DNA of 64,000 nt from Chitinophagales bacterium (GTDB lineage Bacteria; Bacteroidota; Bacteroidia; Chitinophagales; UBA8649), in assembly GCA_020635975.1 (NCBI GenBank), contig JACJYT010000002.1, forward strand, positions 248,001-312,000. The letters are read 5' to 3'. The first letter of the stretch is position 1; the number at the start of each line of letters is the position of its first letter. The translations under genes were made by a program, and so were the position numbers. The notes under the pieces are model-generated. The model had not been told where the DNA came from and made no database searches. It saw only the letters and a program-made list of their open reading frames with translations. Below, in pieces: positions 44,526 through 53,889 of the stretch.

Positions 44526-46337
44526 TTAGATATCGTCTCCACGAAGAAATCTAAATCTTTTTCTAGCTTCCACCATAAGAACACTATCAGAATAATCGGT
44601 AATAATAGACTTATATGCCTCCATTGCTTTTTCTGGATTATTTAAATAATTTTGATAAATGTCTCCTAGCATAAACAAAGCATTGTCTGCCAGAATATCT
44701 TCACTATGATTAAGTAATAGAGCATTTAAATTATTTATGGCTTCGTTAAAATTTCGATTTTCAAAAGAAATTTGTGCTTTTTTTAGATAAACATCGTCTG
44801 TAAGTGCATGGCCAGGATAACGATATAAAATAGAGTCTAACAGTTCTACGGCTTTTTTATCTTTGTTTTGAATGTGCATTAGCTCTGCATCAGCAAACAA
44901 CTCCATAGTAGTAGTGGTAGAATCTAATCCAAGATTATCCATAATGAAGACAGAAAGCTGTAAAGAGTTGTTTGCAATTAATTCTGTTGTTGCCCCTTTA
45001 AGAATACCTAATTGTGCCTGCGACCATTCGAACTCGCCTTTATAATAAGAAAGTCTCGCATTTCTATATCTAGCATCTTCGCCTATAGGACTATCTTTTT
45101 CATCCTTGTCTACTTGAGCGTAAAGCAAGGTGGCTTCCCAAACATCACCATCTAATACGTAGTAATCACCGAGGTCTAGTTTAACCTCATTCTTCGTTTT
45201 TTTATCTAAGTTGGGCAATGCAATTATTTCGTTTAACAAGGATATCGCTAATTTTAGTTGATGTAAATAATTGGCCTCTAAATGAGCTAAATCTCGCATA
45301 GCGGGCACAGTACTCAGTCCTTTGCCAAATTTTTCTAGATGTTCCAAATAACTTTGTTCTAAAGAAAGTATATCGTCTTGGGTATAGTTTAAAGTTGTTG
45401 TGAGCTTTAGTTTTTGCGCATTGATTTGTGAGGATTTGGCGAGCTGGTAATATCGGCCAGATTCGCCTTTAGATTGTAAATACCTATAGGCATCAATAGC
45501 GGCATCGTATTGCTTTTCTTGCACGGCACTATTGGCTAAATTAATAATTCTAAATCCATCTTCTTGGTTTCTTTTATCCAAAGCTTTAGCTTGAATTAGA
45601 GCTTGATCATAGTCGCCCTGATGGGTAAACAACCAAATTAGCAGTTCGTTGTATTCATTTCTATTCGTGTTTTTTTGAACTAGAGAATATAACTGTGTTT
45701 CTAAAGCATCTTGTAAACCCTTTTTATCCAAATTATTAGCCATAATACTTTGAACAGTATTTAAGTAATTTGGATTATCCTCAAGCAACTGCAAGTAGGT
45801 ACTTACAGCTTCTTTAGCTTGATTATCTTGCAGATATACATTACCCAATTCGAAAGTGTAAAGACTCTTATCTTTTGCTAGTTCACGACCTTTGAGGTAG
45901 CTTTTTATTGCGTAATCATTTTGGCGGATACCTAAAAATTTATTGGCAATGGATCGAATTTCATTTTGGTCGCCAAGCAAAGAATTAAGCACTAAATCGT
46001 ATTGTTCTTGGGCATCTTTAGCGCGATTATTTTGAGAGTAGATGTATCCTAAGTCTATGATGTAGCTTAAATTGTTCTTATCTCTTTTACTTTGTTTTTT
46101 AACTAAGATTTCCGCTTCTGAATATTCATTTAGGCGGAGATAACAATTGTACAAGGAACTGTAGTAATAGGTATTATTTGGCTCTTGTTTCCAAAGCTCT
46201 TCAAACATCGCTGCAGCTTTCTGATAATCTCCTGTTTGGTAGTATTGTTTGGCAAGTGCTTGAGTTTTATCAACTTGAGACCACGCGACTAGTAGGAGTC
46301 CAAAAATAAATAAAATACTTAGCAGTAATTTTTTCAT
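44526..46337 (-). CDS. Secreted TPR-repeat protein
   Basis: 603 residues with signal peptide (MKKLLLSILFIFGLLLVAWSQ). At least ten TPR-type helical pairs run along the whole length, for example AKQYYQTGDYQKAAAMFEEL, LGNVYLQDNQAKEAVSTYLQL and LGDIYQNYLNNPEKAMEAY. It is probably a periplasmic scaffold; no enzymatic motif. tonB lies upstream on the same strand but a strong terminator separates them, so it likely has its own promoter. Confidence 0.82.
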   Translation of the reverse strand: MKKLLLSILFIFGLLLVAWSQVDKTQALAKQYYQTGDYQKAAAMFEELWKQEPNNTYYYSSLYNCYLRLNEYSEAEILVKKQSKRDKNNLSYIIDLGYIYSQNNRAKDAQEQYDLVLNSLLGDQNEIRSIANKFLGIRQNDYAIKSYLKGRELAKDKSLYTFELGNVYLQDNQAKEAVSTYLQLLEDNPNYLNTVQSIMANNLDKKGLQDALETQLYSLVQKNTNRNEYNELLIWLFTHQGDYDQALIQAKALDKRNQEDGFRIINLANSAVQEKQYDAAIDAYRYLQSKGESGRYYQLAKSSQINAQKLKLTTTLNYTQDDILSLEQSYLEHLEKFGKGLSTVPAMRDLAHLEANYLHQLKLAISLLNEIIALPNLDKKTKNEVKLDLGDYYVLDGDVWEATLLYAQVDKDEKDSPIGEDARYRNARLSYYKGEFEWSQAQLGILKGATTELIANNSLQLSVFIMDNLGLDSTTTTMELFADAELMHIQNKDKKAVELLDSILYRYPGHALTDDVYLKKAQISFENRNFNEAINNLNALLLNHSEDILADNALFMLGDIYQNYLNNPEKAMEAYKSIITDYSDSVLMVEARKRFRFLRGDDI

Positions 46338-46380
46338 ATGAGAATTTCAATACTAAAGATAAGTAACTTGGATGTACATA

Positions 46381-46421
46381 AAAAAACAAAGCCCTCCTAT
46401 TTGGGGAGGGCTTTGTTTTTT
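46381..46421 (-). terminator. Rho-independent terminator after tonB
   Basis: Perfect 17-bp stem AAAAAACAAAGCCCTCC / GGAGGGCTTTGTTTTTT with a 7-nt loop; on the minus strand the tract following the GC-rich core is T-rich. It lies 12 nt beyond the tonB stop. Confidence 0.9.
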
Positions 46422-46433
46422 CTAAAATTTTAA

Positions 46434-47282
46434 CTATCCAATTTTGAAGTTAATTGGAATAATATATTGCACTGGTACAGCTTTACCTCTTTGTTTTCCA
46501 GGGGTAAATTGCGGCATAGTTTTCACTAGCTTTAAAGCGGCATCATCAAGTAGTTTGTCGGCACCTTTCGCTACAGAAACATCCACAACTTCGCCTTTTG
46601 GACTTACCACAAAACGAATGAATACTTTGCCTTCAATATCATTTTCTAAGGCCATTGGAGGGTAAACGATATTCTTTGCAATAAACTTCTGAATTTCTAA
46701 ATTCGTACAATTTGTTGCTTCATTCCCATTTAGTTTTTCACAACCCTTGAATTTAGGCATGTCTTCAACAATGGTGAAAATTTCTTGCTCAACTGGCTTT
46801 ACTTCTTCAGCAATAATATCTGGAACCTCTACAATTTCATCTTCCTCTATCTCGATATCTTCAATTTCAGGCTCTTCATCCAAAATTTCATCATCTTCTA
46901 CCACTTGAATTTCAGGTGGAGGAGGAGGTGGTGGTGGTGGCTTAACTTGTTCTGTTTGAGGCGGTTCAATTTCGAAATCATCTTCAATAGTTTCCATTAC
47001 CAAGGCTTCCACTTGTTGCGGTTTATCTCTCCAAGTAAGAGCATAGATAGATGTAGAAAAAGCAACCATTGCTCCGAATGCTAGTAAAATACCTCGTACT
47101 TGAGATAAATCAGCTTCTTCATATTTTTTTACAAAAACAGAGTTTGCTTCAGAAGAACCTTTATACTTCTCTATTATTTGATCTGTACTTTTTCCTCCAG
47201 AAAGGAAAAAATAAGAAATAGCGTAACCGACGGCACCTAAGCCTACTATTATCGCTGCTGTTATTAAACCTAATTCTAACAT
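46434..47282 (-). CDS. tonB: Energy transducer TonB with an extra N-terminal membrane helix
   Basis: 282 residues. The C-terminal TonB domain (about 195-282) shows VYPPMALENDIEGKVFIRFV, SPKGEVVDVSV and YIIPINFKIG. Before it lie PPPPPPPPP, and a long acidic stretch (VEDDEILDEEPEIEDIEIEE). The usual TonB membrane anchor is at about 64-84 (VRGILLAFGAMVAFSTSIYAL), but a second hydrophobic helix precedes it (about 4-27, GLITAAIIVGLGAVGYAISYFF). It couples proton motive force from ExbBD to outer-membrane receptors. It follows vanZ after 11 nt. Confidence 0.9.
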   Translation of the reverse strand: MLELGLITAAIIVGLGAVGYAISYFFLSGGKSTDQIIEKYKGSSEANSVFVKKYEEADLSQVRGILLAFGAMVAFSTSIYALTWRDKPQQVEALVMETIEDDFEIEPPQTEQVKPPPPPPPPPEIQVVEDDEILDEEPEIEDIEIEEDEIVEVPDIIAEEVKPVEQEIFTIVEDMPKFKGCEKLNGNEATNCTNLEIQKFIAKNIVYPPMALENDIEGKVFIRFVVSPKGEVVDVSVAKGADKLLDDAALKLVKTMPQFTPGKQRGKAVPVQYIIPINFKIG

Positions 47283-47293
47283 AATTTTAATTA

Positions 47294-47662
47294 TTAAGTG
47301 CTAAGATATTTACTTACTACTAAATATGCAAGTATTGACCCAAATCCGTTTGCTAATATATCAAAAACATCAAACATTCTAGTGAGTGTGCATATATCTT
47401 GAGCGAATTCTACAATAATTCCATATAAAAATGACAATAAACATGCAATTCCAATTGATTTCTTTAAAGTAGTATTGAAGAAACCTTTAAAAATGCTTAG
47501 ACTTAAAATAAAGTACATGCTAGCATGCACCAATTTGTCGGCCTGAATTAAATTGGTTTCTGGCAACTCTATTTTCGGAAGAAGAGAGAGATACATAATT
47601 ATAGTCAAAAGAACGATCGCTGCAAAAGCAAATATAGGATGAACTTTAAGAGCTTTTTCCAT
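47294..47662 (-). CDS. VanZ-family membrane protein
   Basis: 122 residues from ATG 47662 (MEKALKVHP); four membrane helices. LPKIELPETNLIQADKLVHASMYFILSL and GIIVEFAQDICTLTRMFDVFDILANGFGSILA are the VanZ-like motifs. Role unknown in this family outside teicoplanin resistance. An upstream ATG (47704) would add 14 residues. Probably co-transcribed with tonB. Confidence 0.85.
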   Translation of the reverse strand: MEKALKVHPIFAFAAIVLLTIIMYLSLLPKIELPETNLIQADKLVHASMYFILSLSIFKGFFNTTLKKSIGIACLLSFLYGIIVEFAQDICTLTRMFDVFDILANGFGSILAYLVVSKYLST

Positions 47663-47772
47663 AAAAAATATTAAAATAAATTCTTTAAACTTTTTATCGG
47701 TCAAATTATTGCTTTAATAAAGGTAAATTTACATTGTAGAAAACAGCATTAAGCAATTTTATAAATAATTTT

Positions 47773-48363
47773 ATGCACATTGGATTATTCTTTGGTTCCT
47801 TTAACCCAATTCATATCGGACATTTATTTATTGCCGATTATATGGCCAATAATACTAGTTTGGACGAGGTTTGGTTTGTAGTTTCTCCGCAAAATCCTTT
47901 TAAAGCTAAAAGCTCCTTACTTTCTGAATTTAATCGACTACATTTAGTGAATTTGGCTATTGAGGGAAATAGTAAATTGAAAGCTAGTAGTATAGAGTTC
48001 GGCTTGCCAAAGCCTTCTTATACGATAGATACCTTAGTTTATCTAGAAGAAAAATTTCCTCAGCATAAATTTTCATTAATAATGGGAAGTGATAATTTAA
48101 AAGGTATTTCGAAATGGAAGAATAGCGAATTATTGATGGAGAAATGTGAAATTTATGTTTATGAAAGATTAGGTGCTGAAATTAATAAGCAGGATTATTC
48201 CCAAAATGTACACATAGAAGAGACTCCGCAAATTAGTTTATCGGCTTCGTACATAAGAGAGCAATTAAAAAATAGGAAATCAGTAAGATATCTTCTTCCT
48301 GAAAGTGTAGAGAAGTATATTTTGGATGCGGGTTGGTATCAAGCTAAGTTGAAAAAAAAGTAA
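47773..48363 (+). CDS. nadD: Nicotinate-nucleotide adenylyltransferase
   Basis: 196 residues. It makes nicotinate adenine dinucleotide from NaMN and ATP in NAD synthesis. The nucleotidyltransferase motif GLFFGSFNPIHIGHLFIADYM, the substrate region VSPQNPFKAKSSLL, IMGSDNLKGISKW and the C-terminal ISLSASYIREQL (ISSS.IR motif) are typical. Stands alone, divergent from vanZ. Confidence 0.93.
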   Translation: MHIGLFFGSFNPIHIGHLFIADYMANNTSLDEVWFVVSPQNPFKAKSSLLSEFNRLHLVNLAIEGNSKLKASSIEFGLPKPSYTIDTLVYLEEKFPQHKFSLIMGSDNLKGISKWKNSELLMEKCEIYVYERLGAEINKQDYSQNVHIEETPQISLSASYIREQLKNRKSVRYLLPESVEKYILDAGWYQAKLKKK

Positions 48364-48426
48364 TTATAGAAAAGCTCTAAATGAACCTCTTTACTTAGTT
48401 GATGGTTTCTATGCAAAGCCTGTGAT

Positions 48427-49566
48427 ATGAAGATTGGTATAGTTTGTTATCCCACCTATGGTGGAAGCGGTGTAGTAGCCACTGAATTGGGAAAAGCCCT
48501 TGCCAAAGAAGGACATCAAGTTCATTTTATTACCTATATGCGTCCGCCTCGTTTGGATGTGTTTCAACCGAATGTTTTTTTTCATGAAGTGAGTTTTCAA
48601 AATTATGCTCTGTTCGAATATCCGCCATATGAAACGGCTCTTGCTTCCAATCTTGTAGATATTGTTAAGTATCAGAAATTGGATTTGTTGCATGTTCATT
48701 ATGCAATTCCCCATGCTTCAGCTGCCTACATTGCAAAACAAATATTAAAAGAGCAAGGAATATACATTCCTGTTATTACTACGCTTCATGGAACAGATAT
48801 AACCTTAGTTGGTAAAGCGCCAGCATATCGAAGTGTGGTAGCATTTTCTATAAATCAATCTGACGGAATTACAACGGTTTCGGAGAGCCTTAAAAAGGAC
48901 ACCTATACTAATTTTGATATCAGTAAGGATATCGAAGTTATACCGAATTTCATAGACTTTACTCGTTTTACTAAACTTAACAAAGAGCACTTTAAAAAAG
49001 CGATTGCACCAAACAATGAAAGAATTTTGATTCACACTTCTAATTTTAGAAAAGTAAAGAGAGTAGAAGATACGGTGAGAATATTTGAAAAGGTACGGAA
49101 GGAAGTAAATGCCAAGCTCCTACTAGTGGGAGATGGACCAGAAAGAGCATGTGTAGAAGAATTGGCTAGAAAACTAGAAGTGGAAAAAGATGTTATTTTC
49201 TTGGGTAAGCAAGATGCTGTTGAAGAATTGCTTGCAATCGCCGATCTCTATTTAATGCCATCAGAAAGTGAGAGTTTTGGATTAGCTGCCTTAGAAGCTA
49301 TGGCCTGTGAAGTTCCTGTAATTTCAAGTAATACTGGAGGTATACCAGAAATTAATATAGAAGGACTTACTGGTTTCTTAAGTGATGTTGGGGATGTGGA
49401 TGCTATGGCAAGAAACGCCATTAGTATTTTATCTAACGAAGAGAAATTGATAGGCTATAAGCAGAATGCTTTGGCACAAGCTAAAAAGTTTGATATTTCT
49501 TTAGTATTACCAGTTTATGAAAATTATTACCAAGAAGTAATTAAAAGGGCTAAAGCTTACAATTAG
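48427..49566 (+). CDS. bshA: N-acetyl-alpha-D-glucosaminyl L-malate synthase
   Basis: 379 residues, GT-B glycosyltransferase (family 4). It joins GlcNAc from UDP-GlcNAc to L-malate, the first step of bacillithiol synthesis. The BshA-typical [45 protein letters not shown] and [33 protein letters not shown] are present. bshB and bshC are not in the window. It follows nadD by 63 nt and converges with tsaC, one nt apart. Confidence 0.92.
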   Translation: MKIGIVCYPTYGGSGVVATELGKALAKEGHQVHFITYMRPPRLDVFQPNVFFHEVSFQNYALFEYPPYETALASNLVDIVKYQKLDLLHVHYAIPHASAAYIAKQILKEQGIYIPVITTLHGTDITLVGKAPAYRSVVAFSINQSDGITTVSESLKKDTYTNFDISKDIEVIPNFIDFTRFTKLNKEHFKKAIAPNNERILIHTSNFRKVKRVEDTVRIFEKVRKEVNAKLLLVGDGPERACVEELARKLEVEKDVIFLGKQDAVEELLAIADLYLMPSESESFGLAALEAMACEVPVISSNTGGIPEINIEGLTGFLSDVGDVDAMARNAISILSNEEKLIGYKQNALAQAKKFDISLVLPVYENYYQEVIKRAKAYN

Positions 49567-49567
49567 T

Positions 49568-50131
49568 TTATCTAAGTTGTCTTATATTTTCATCTTCGAT
49601 TAAGTAAATGCTGGAGGATTTTGCTTCAGTATCTAGATCAGATTTGTATTTCACACAATAATCTACGCCAGTTTTGATAGCTGAATTTATTGCTGAAAAT
49701 TTGCTTGGACTAGCCTCTCCACTTAGATTGGCAGAAGTTGAAATAATGGGTTTAGCTAATCTTTGTATTAAAGTCCTACAAAAATCATCTTGTACAATTC
49801 TAATGGCAACACTGCCATTTTCCGCAGGAACGTTTTTAGCAAGATTTCTAGATTTTGGATAAATAATACTGGAAGGCGTATTTTTTTCTTCGAGTAATTC
49901 TAAGGCTAGTTTTGGAATGCTTTCAACATATTTTTCGAGCATGTTTCGATCCGATACTAGTACTATCATGCTTTTAGTTTTAGGACGCAACTTTAAGGCG
50001 AAAACTCTTTCTACGGCCTCGTAATTTTCTGCATCGGCACTAATGCCCCAAATGGTATCTGTTGGACATAAAATACAACCGCCATTTTCGATTTCTATTG
50101 CAGCTCGTTCAATTTCATCTTCGAATTTCAT
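49568..50131 (-). CDS. tsaC: L-threonylcarbamoyladenylate synthase (Sua5/YciO/YrdC)
   Basis: 187 residues. It makes threonylcarbamoyl-AMP for the t6A37 modification of tRNA. Motifs: GGCILCPTDTIWGISADAEN, LKLRPKTKSMIVLVS and PIISTSANLSGEASP. The partner tsaB is found at 61857 in this window. Its start overlaps the glycosyltransferase gene upstream by four nt, so it is transcribed with surface-glycan genes, probably by chance of operon structure. Confidence 0.9.
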   Translation of the reverse strand: MKFEDEIERAAIEIENGGCILCPTDTIWGISADAENYEAVERVFALKLRPKTKSMIVLVSDRNMLEKYVESIPKLALELLEEKNTPSSIIYPKSRNLAKNVPAENGSVAIRIVQDDFCRTLIQRLAKPIISTSANLSGEASPSKFSAINSAIKTGVDYCVKYKSDLDTEAKSSSIYLIEDENIRQLR

Positions 50132-51231
50132 AGAGTTTCGTAAATTTTTAAGATAGAAGAAGCGAATTTTTCATTAGAAAATTCTAAAGCTCGAAGGTAG
50201 TTTTTATGTACCTGCTGCTCGGAATTTGTGTTTAATAGATGGAGAATTTTATCGGCTAAATCTTTAGAGTTTTTTGGATTGATTAGGCAATCTTCATTTT
50301 GTAGTATTTCCGACATACTAGTATTGCTAGAGCTAAGACAAGGAACCTTACTAGCCATTGCCTCTAAAACCGGAATTCCAAAGCCCTCTAACAAGGAAGG
50401 ATAAACAAAAATTTTTGCTAATTGATAAATTGCCGGTAAATCTTCATTGTTTAAAACAGTCTTAAGCTCTACTGTAACATCAAGTTTTTTAGCCAAAATT
50501 TGGGTTTCTTTTAAATAGTTTCCACCGGATCCGACTAGCACAATGGGCAAGCGTTTGCTTTTTTCAATTAGGGACATGGCTTGGACAATCAATTTTTGAT
50601 TTTTTCTGCCTTGAATTGTTCCTACACTAAGAATGAAATCGCTGGGTAGAGAATATTTGGTCCTGATAAGATTTAATTTTTCTTGATTGATTTCTTTATA
50701 GAAAGCTTCTGCACAGGATTGGTATACTACTTCAACTTTGGACTCATGAACATTAAAAAATTGCAAGATGTCTTTTTTTGTCGCTTGCGAGGTTGCAATT
50801 ATCTTGTCGCTATTTATTGCTGCTTGCTTTGCCTTATAATAAAAAATATGTTGATCAAGTTTCGAATAGTCGCTAGGAAATTTTAAAAAACATAGGTCGT
50901 GGATATCCACTATGCTTTTGGCATTGGACTTTTTAATGCTTAAAGGCAGTTCGTTGCTAAGACCATGGTAAATATCAATTTTTTCTTTTTTTAGAGATTT
51001 AGAAATAGAGCAAGTTCGCCAGTAATAGCTAGAAAATCCACTTCCCTCTATTAGCTTAAATTTGGAGGAAAGAGCAGACATATCAAAGAGGGGCTTATTC
51101 ACTTTAGGGCTGTAAAGAAAAAAATCATGTTTGCTAGCTAGGCGGTTCAAGCCAGAAACTAAATTTCTACCATAAACACCTAATCCAGTAGTATTATGAA
51201 ATATTCTTTTTGCATCTAAAGCTATCTTCAT
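50128..51231 (-). CDS. Glycosyltransferase family 4 (GT-B)
   Basis: 367 residues. IFHNTTGLGVYGRNLVSGL near the N-terminus, VVGSGGNYLKETQ-like VLVGSGGNYLKE in the nucleotide-binding half, and AIYQLAKIFVYPSLLEGFGIPVLEAMASKVPCL (the E-x7-E region) are the GT4 signatures. It adds a sugar to a surface glycan in the cytoplasm; donor and acceptor unknown. One nt downstream of the GT2 gene and overlapping tsaC. Confidence 0.88.
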   Translation of the reverse strand: MKIALDAKRIFHNTTGLGVYGRNLVSGLNRLASKHDFFLYSPKVNKPLFDMSALSSKFKLIEGSGFSSYYWRTCSISKSLKKEKIDIYHGLSNELPLSIKKSNAKSIVDIHDLCFLKFPSDYSKLDQHIFYYKAKQAAINSDKIIATSQATKKDILQFFNVHESKVEVVYQSCAEAFYKEINQEKLNLIRTKYSLPSDFILSVGTIQGRKNQKLIVQAMSLIEKSKRLPIVLVGSGGNYLKETQILAKKLDVTVELKTVLNNEDLPAIYQLAKIFVYPSLLEGFGIPVLEAMASKVPCLSSSNTSMSEILQNEDCLINPKNSKDLADKILHLLNTNSEQQVHKNYLRALEFSNEKFASSILKIYETL

Positions 51232-51232
51232 A

Positions 51233-51979
51233 TCATGAAATCTCCTTCAATCGTTTGTATTTCCAATAAGTCTCTTTGGCAATTATCCATGCAATTTGAA
51301 ATCCAAGTTTTCCATCTAAAAAACCTAAACTAAAAAAATAATCTTTAACAAATCTAAAAACAGGATTGAGATATAATTTAATAATGCTGGATTTTTTCTT
51401 TTTTGATTTAAGTACTTCTGCTCCAATTTTGGAATATTTCTTTGCTTTATCTAGATGTATGGCTTTGGAATCCATAGAATAGTGCAGTATTGGCGATTTA
51501 AGGAACAGTATATTTCTTTTATCATAATCTAAGCTTTCATGAACCTCAGACTCGTTCCATTTAACTTTATCTTTTTCGAATAAACGAACATGTTTCTCAT
51601 TTTTCCATCTTCCGAAACGAATTAACTTGCCGCAATACATGTTTTGAAATGGAATGGAATATACCTTGGAAGTTTTTAATTCTAGTTCCAGTATTTCCTG
51701 AATCAAAGCTTGACTTAAAACCTCATCGGCATCTATAGATAGAATCCAGTCATATTTTGCCATAGAATTGGCTAAGTTTTTTTGATTCCCATAAGACTTA
51801 AAAGTAGCGGCTAGAAACTTAAGCTCATAAGATTGCGCTATTTCCTGGGTTTTATCTGTGCTATAACTATCTAAAACTATAATATCATCACTTAAGAGCT
51901 TAGCGGCATCGAGCACTTTATTCAAGTGCTTTTCAGCATTTTTAGTAATAATAGCAATAGATATTTTATTCCTCTTCAT
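51233..51979 (-). CDS. Glycosyltransferase family 2 (WaaE/KdtX-like)
   Basis: 248 residues. ISIAIITKNAEKHLNKVLDAAK, the GT-A donor motif DIIVLDSYSTDKTQEIA, YDWILSIDADEVLSQAL (the DxD), and FGRWKNEKHVRLFEKDKVKWNESEVHESL match the LPS-core GT2 group. It probably adds a sugar to the lipopolysaccharide core. Overlaps the O-antigen ligase-like gene by 14 nt. Confidence 0.88.
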   Translation of the reverse strand: MKRNKISIAIITKNAEKHLNKVLDAAKLLSDDIIVLDSYSTDKTQEIAQSYELKFLAATFKSYGNQKNLANSMAKYDWILSIDADEVLSQALIQEILELELKTSKVYSIPFQNMYCGKLIRFGRWKNEKHVRLFEKDKVKWNESEVHESLDYDKRNILFLKSPILHYSMDSKAIHLDKAKKYSKIGAEVLKSKKKKSSIIKLYLNPVFRFVKDYFFSLGFLDGKLGFQIAWIIAKETYWKYKRLKEIS

Positions 51980-53192
51980 AAGATTTCAGGCTCAGGGAAG
52001 CAAATATTAAGTAGAAACTAATCCCTAATTGAGATTCTAAAGTATTTTCAACCATACAAGAACTAAGGATGATTATGGATAATATAATAAACAAAACGTT
52101 CTTTTGTTTAAAGGCTACCACTAAGGGAAAGAAAAGTGCTAAGAACAAGATTAAGATTCCAAAGAAGCCCATTTCTACCGCTGTGAAGAGAAATTGATTG
52201 TGCGGTAATTTCCTATTGTATTCCTCCACTTCACTATAGTTTTCTTCATAAAAGGCATTTACAGCGGCTTCCATGTTTCCCAGGCCAAAACCTAGCAGGG
52301 GCTTTTCTCTGTACATTTTCCATCCTAATTCAATGGATCTCCAACGTCTTGCATCAGAATTATGTCCAACTTCACCTTCTCGCAATTGCATTAGGTCGTA
52401 CTTCATATAGTCTAGCTTGTTTTTAAAACTTGGGATGTTATGATAAGCAAGATATGGACTTAAAGCAAGCACGATTACCAGTATAGGTATGTAAAAATAC
52501 TTTCTACTTTCAATAGCTAGAAAAATTATAGTAAATAAGGTGGCGAGGTAGTAGGAAACCAAGCCGCTTCTAACAGATAAAATGTGAAGTAGAATGAATA
52601 TAAAAATAGCGCTGAAACCAAAAAAGAATCTATCAAACTTGCTTAGAAAGGTATTTTTACGGAAAAAGAAGAAAATGCTACTTACCCCGCCAAATGCTAG
52701 CATCAAGCTGTATCGGATATGGTCTATCGGAACTGGGATGTGTTTTCCTTGTGCGATAATTTCTTTGTAATATTCTAGATTGTAGAAGAAGTTAATCAAG
52801 ACAATTATTCCACTAATATTTAGCATAAATATTAAGAAAGCTACAAAGAAATAAAAGTATTGCTTCGATCTTGCATTGTTAAATACCAAACTCAAGGGTA
52901 TTAATAAAAAAGGCAATTTCGACCAAATTCTTTCTAAGGCAGAATTTTTATTTGGCGATAAAAGTAGAAAAACAAAGCAGGAGATTGGTATTAAGATTAC
53001 GACTAAAATTGACATGACTGACAAATTAGCAAAATCGAATTTTAATTCTTTATAAGAGAAGATGAAATTGGCTAGAAGAGCCACACTTGCTATACTTATG
53101 AGGGCTTTCGAGCTAAAGAGGCCAAAAATCAAAATTAATAGTAGATAGAAGTTTCTTCCAGAAAAAGATTTATAGCTGAAATTTTGACTCAT
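51966..53192 (-). CDS. O-antigen ligase-family membrane protein
   Basis: 408 residues with about ten membrane helices. A large external loop before the last helices holds ARRWRSIELGWKMYREKPLLGFGLGNMEAAVNAFY and RKLPHNQFLFTAVEMGFFG, the Arg and His positions typical of the Wzy/WaaL (Wzy_C) family. It would ligate or polymerise surface glycan in the periplasm. First gene of the minus-strand glycan operon; its start lies 50 bp from the sigma-factor gene. Confidence 0.85.
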   Translation of the reverse strand: MSQNFSYKSFSGRNFYLLLILIFGLFSSKALISIASVALLANFIFSYKELKFDFANLSVMSILVVILIPISCFVFLLLSPNKNSALERIWSKLPFLLIPLSLVFNNARSKQYFYFFVAFLIFMLNISGIIVLINFFYNLEYYKEIIAQGKHIPVPIDHIRYSLMLAFGGVSSIFFFFRKNTFLSKFDRFFFGFSAIFIFILLHILSVRSGLVSYYLATLFTIIFLAIESRKYFYIPILVIVLALSPYLAYHNIPSFKNKLDYMKYDLMQLREGEVGHNSDARRWRSIELGWKMYREKPLLGFGLGNMEAAVNAFYEENYSEVEEYNRKLPHNQFLFTAVEMGFFGILILFLALFFPLVVAFKQKNVLFIILSIIILSSCMVENTLESQLGISFYLIFASLSLKSYEEE

Positions 53193-53212
53193 AAATTCTC
53201 TTGGTCTGCTTT

Positions 53213-53240
53213 TTGAACGAAAATAAAAGTATTATATTTG
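53213..53240 (+). promoter_or_regulatory. Sigma-factor promoter (TTG-N17-TATATTTG), leaderless layout
   Basis: TTG 53213-53215 and TATATTTG 53233-53240, 17-nt spacing, ending two nt before the ATG at 53243. It decides the start: an in-frame ATG at 53201 would lie upstream of the promoter. Confidence 0.65.
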
Positions 53241-53242
53241 AT

Positions 53243-53818
53243 ATGGTGAATAAAGATAACTTAAGTAAGCAGGACAAAGATAAAATCTTTAATGGGGAAT
53301 TGCTCCCTCATGCTAATGCCTTATATAATTTCGCTTATTCCTTAGTGTTTAGTGAGGCCAAAGCAGAGGATTTAGTTCAGGAGGCTTTTTTAAAGGCCTA
53401 CCGGTTTATTCATTCATTTGAACCAGGTAGTAATGCTAAAGCTTGGCTTTTTCAAATATTAAAAAATGCTTTTATTAATGATTATCGTAAAAACTCGAGG
53501 CAACCTCAAAAGGTGGATTTCGAGGAGTTTAAAGATAAAAACCAATTAGAGAAGCAAGCTTCCAGTATAGATATAACCCAAGATGTATATACACATATGT
53601 TGGGAGATGAAGTTACTAATGCCCTTAACCGTTTACCTGTGGATTTCAGGGTGGCTATTATTTTGTCTGACTTAGAAGGATTCACTTATGAAGAGATAGC
53701 TAAAATATCGGATATTCCAATTGGTACAGTTCGCTCTCGATTGTTTAGAGCAAGGAATTTAATGAAGGAAGAATTGAGGGAATATGCCAAAGAGGCAGGT
53801 TTCAAAGAAATGAGATAA
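53243..53818 (+). CDS. ECF-type RNA polymerase sigma factor
   Basis: 191 residues. Region 2 (ALYNFAYSLVFSEAKAEDLVQEAFLKAYRFIHSF, then AKAWLFQILKNAFINDYRK) and region 4 (ALNRLPVDFRVAIILSDLEGFTYEEIAKISDIPIGTVRSRLFRARN) are complete; region 3 is missing, as in ECF sigmas. The short zinc-finger-like anti-sigma gene follows after 71 nt. The regulon is unknown. The TATATTTG promoter here has the housekeeping form, so no evidence of autoregulation is visible. Confidence 0.93.
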   Translation: MVNKDNLSKQDKDKIFNGELLPHANALYNFAYSLVFSEAKAEDLVQEAFLKAYRFIHSFEPGSNAKAWLFQILKNAFINDYRKNSRQPQKVDFEEFKDKNQLEKQASSIDITQDVYTHMLGDEVTNALNRLPVDFRVAIILSDLEGFTYEEIAKISDIPIGTVRSRLFRARNLMKEELREYAKEAGFKEMR

Positions 53819-53889
53819 TAAAAAAATCAGGAACTCTTTTTTGAAAATCTATGTTTTTTACATAAATTAACAATTGCCTAGCAAGAATA

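Noticed and set aside
53201..53242. Upstream ATG for the ECF sigma factor
   Set aside because: It precedes the TTG-N17-TATATTTG promoter and its residues are unlike the family; ATG 53243 is used.
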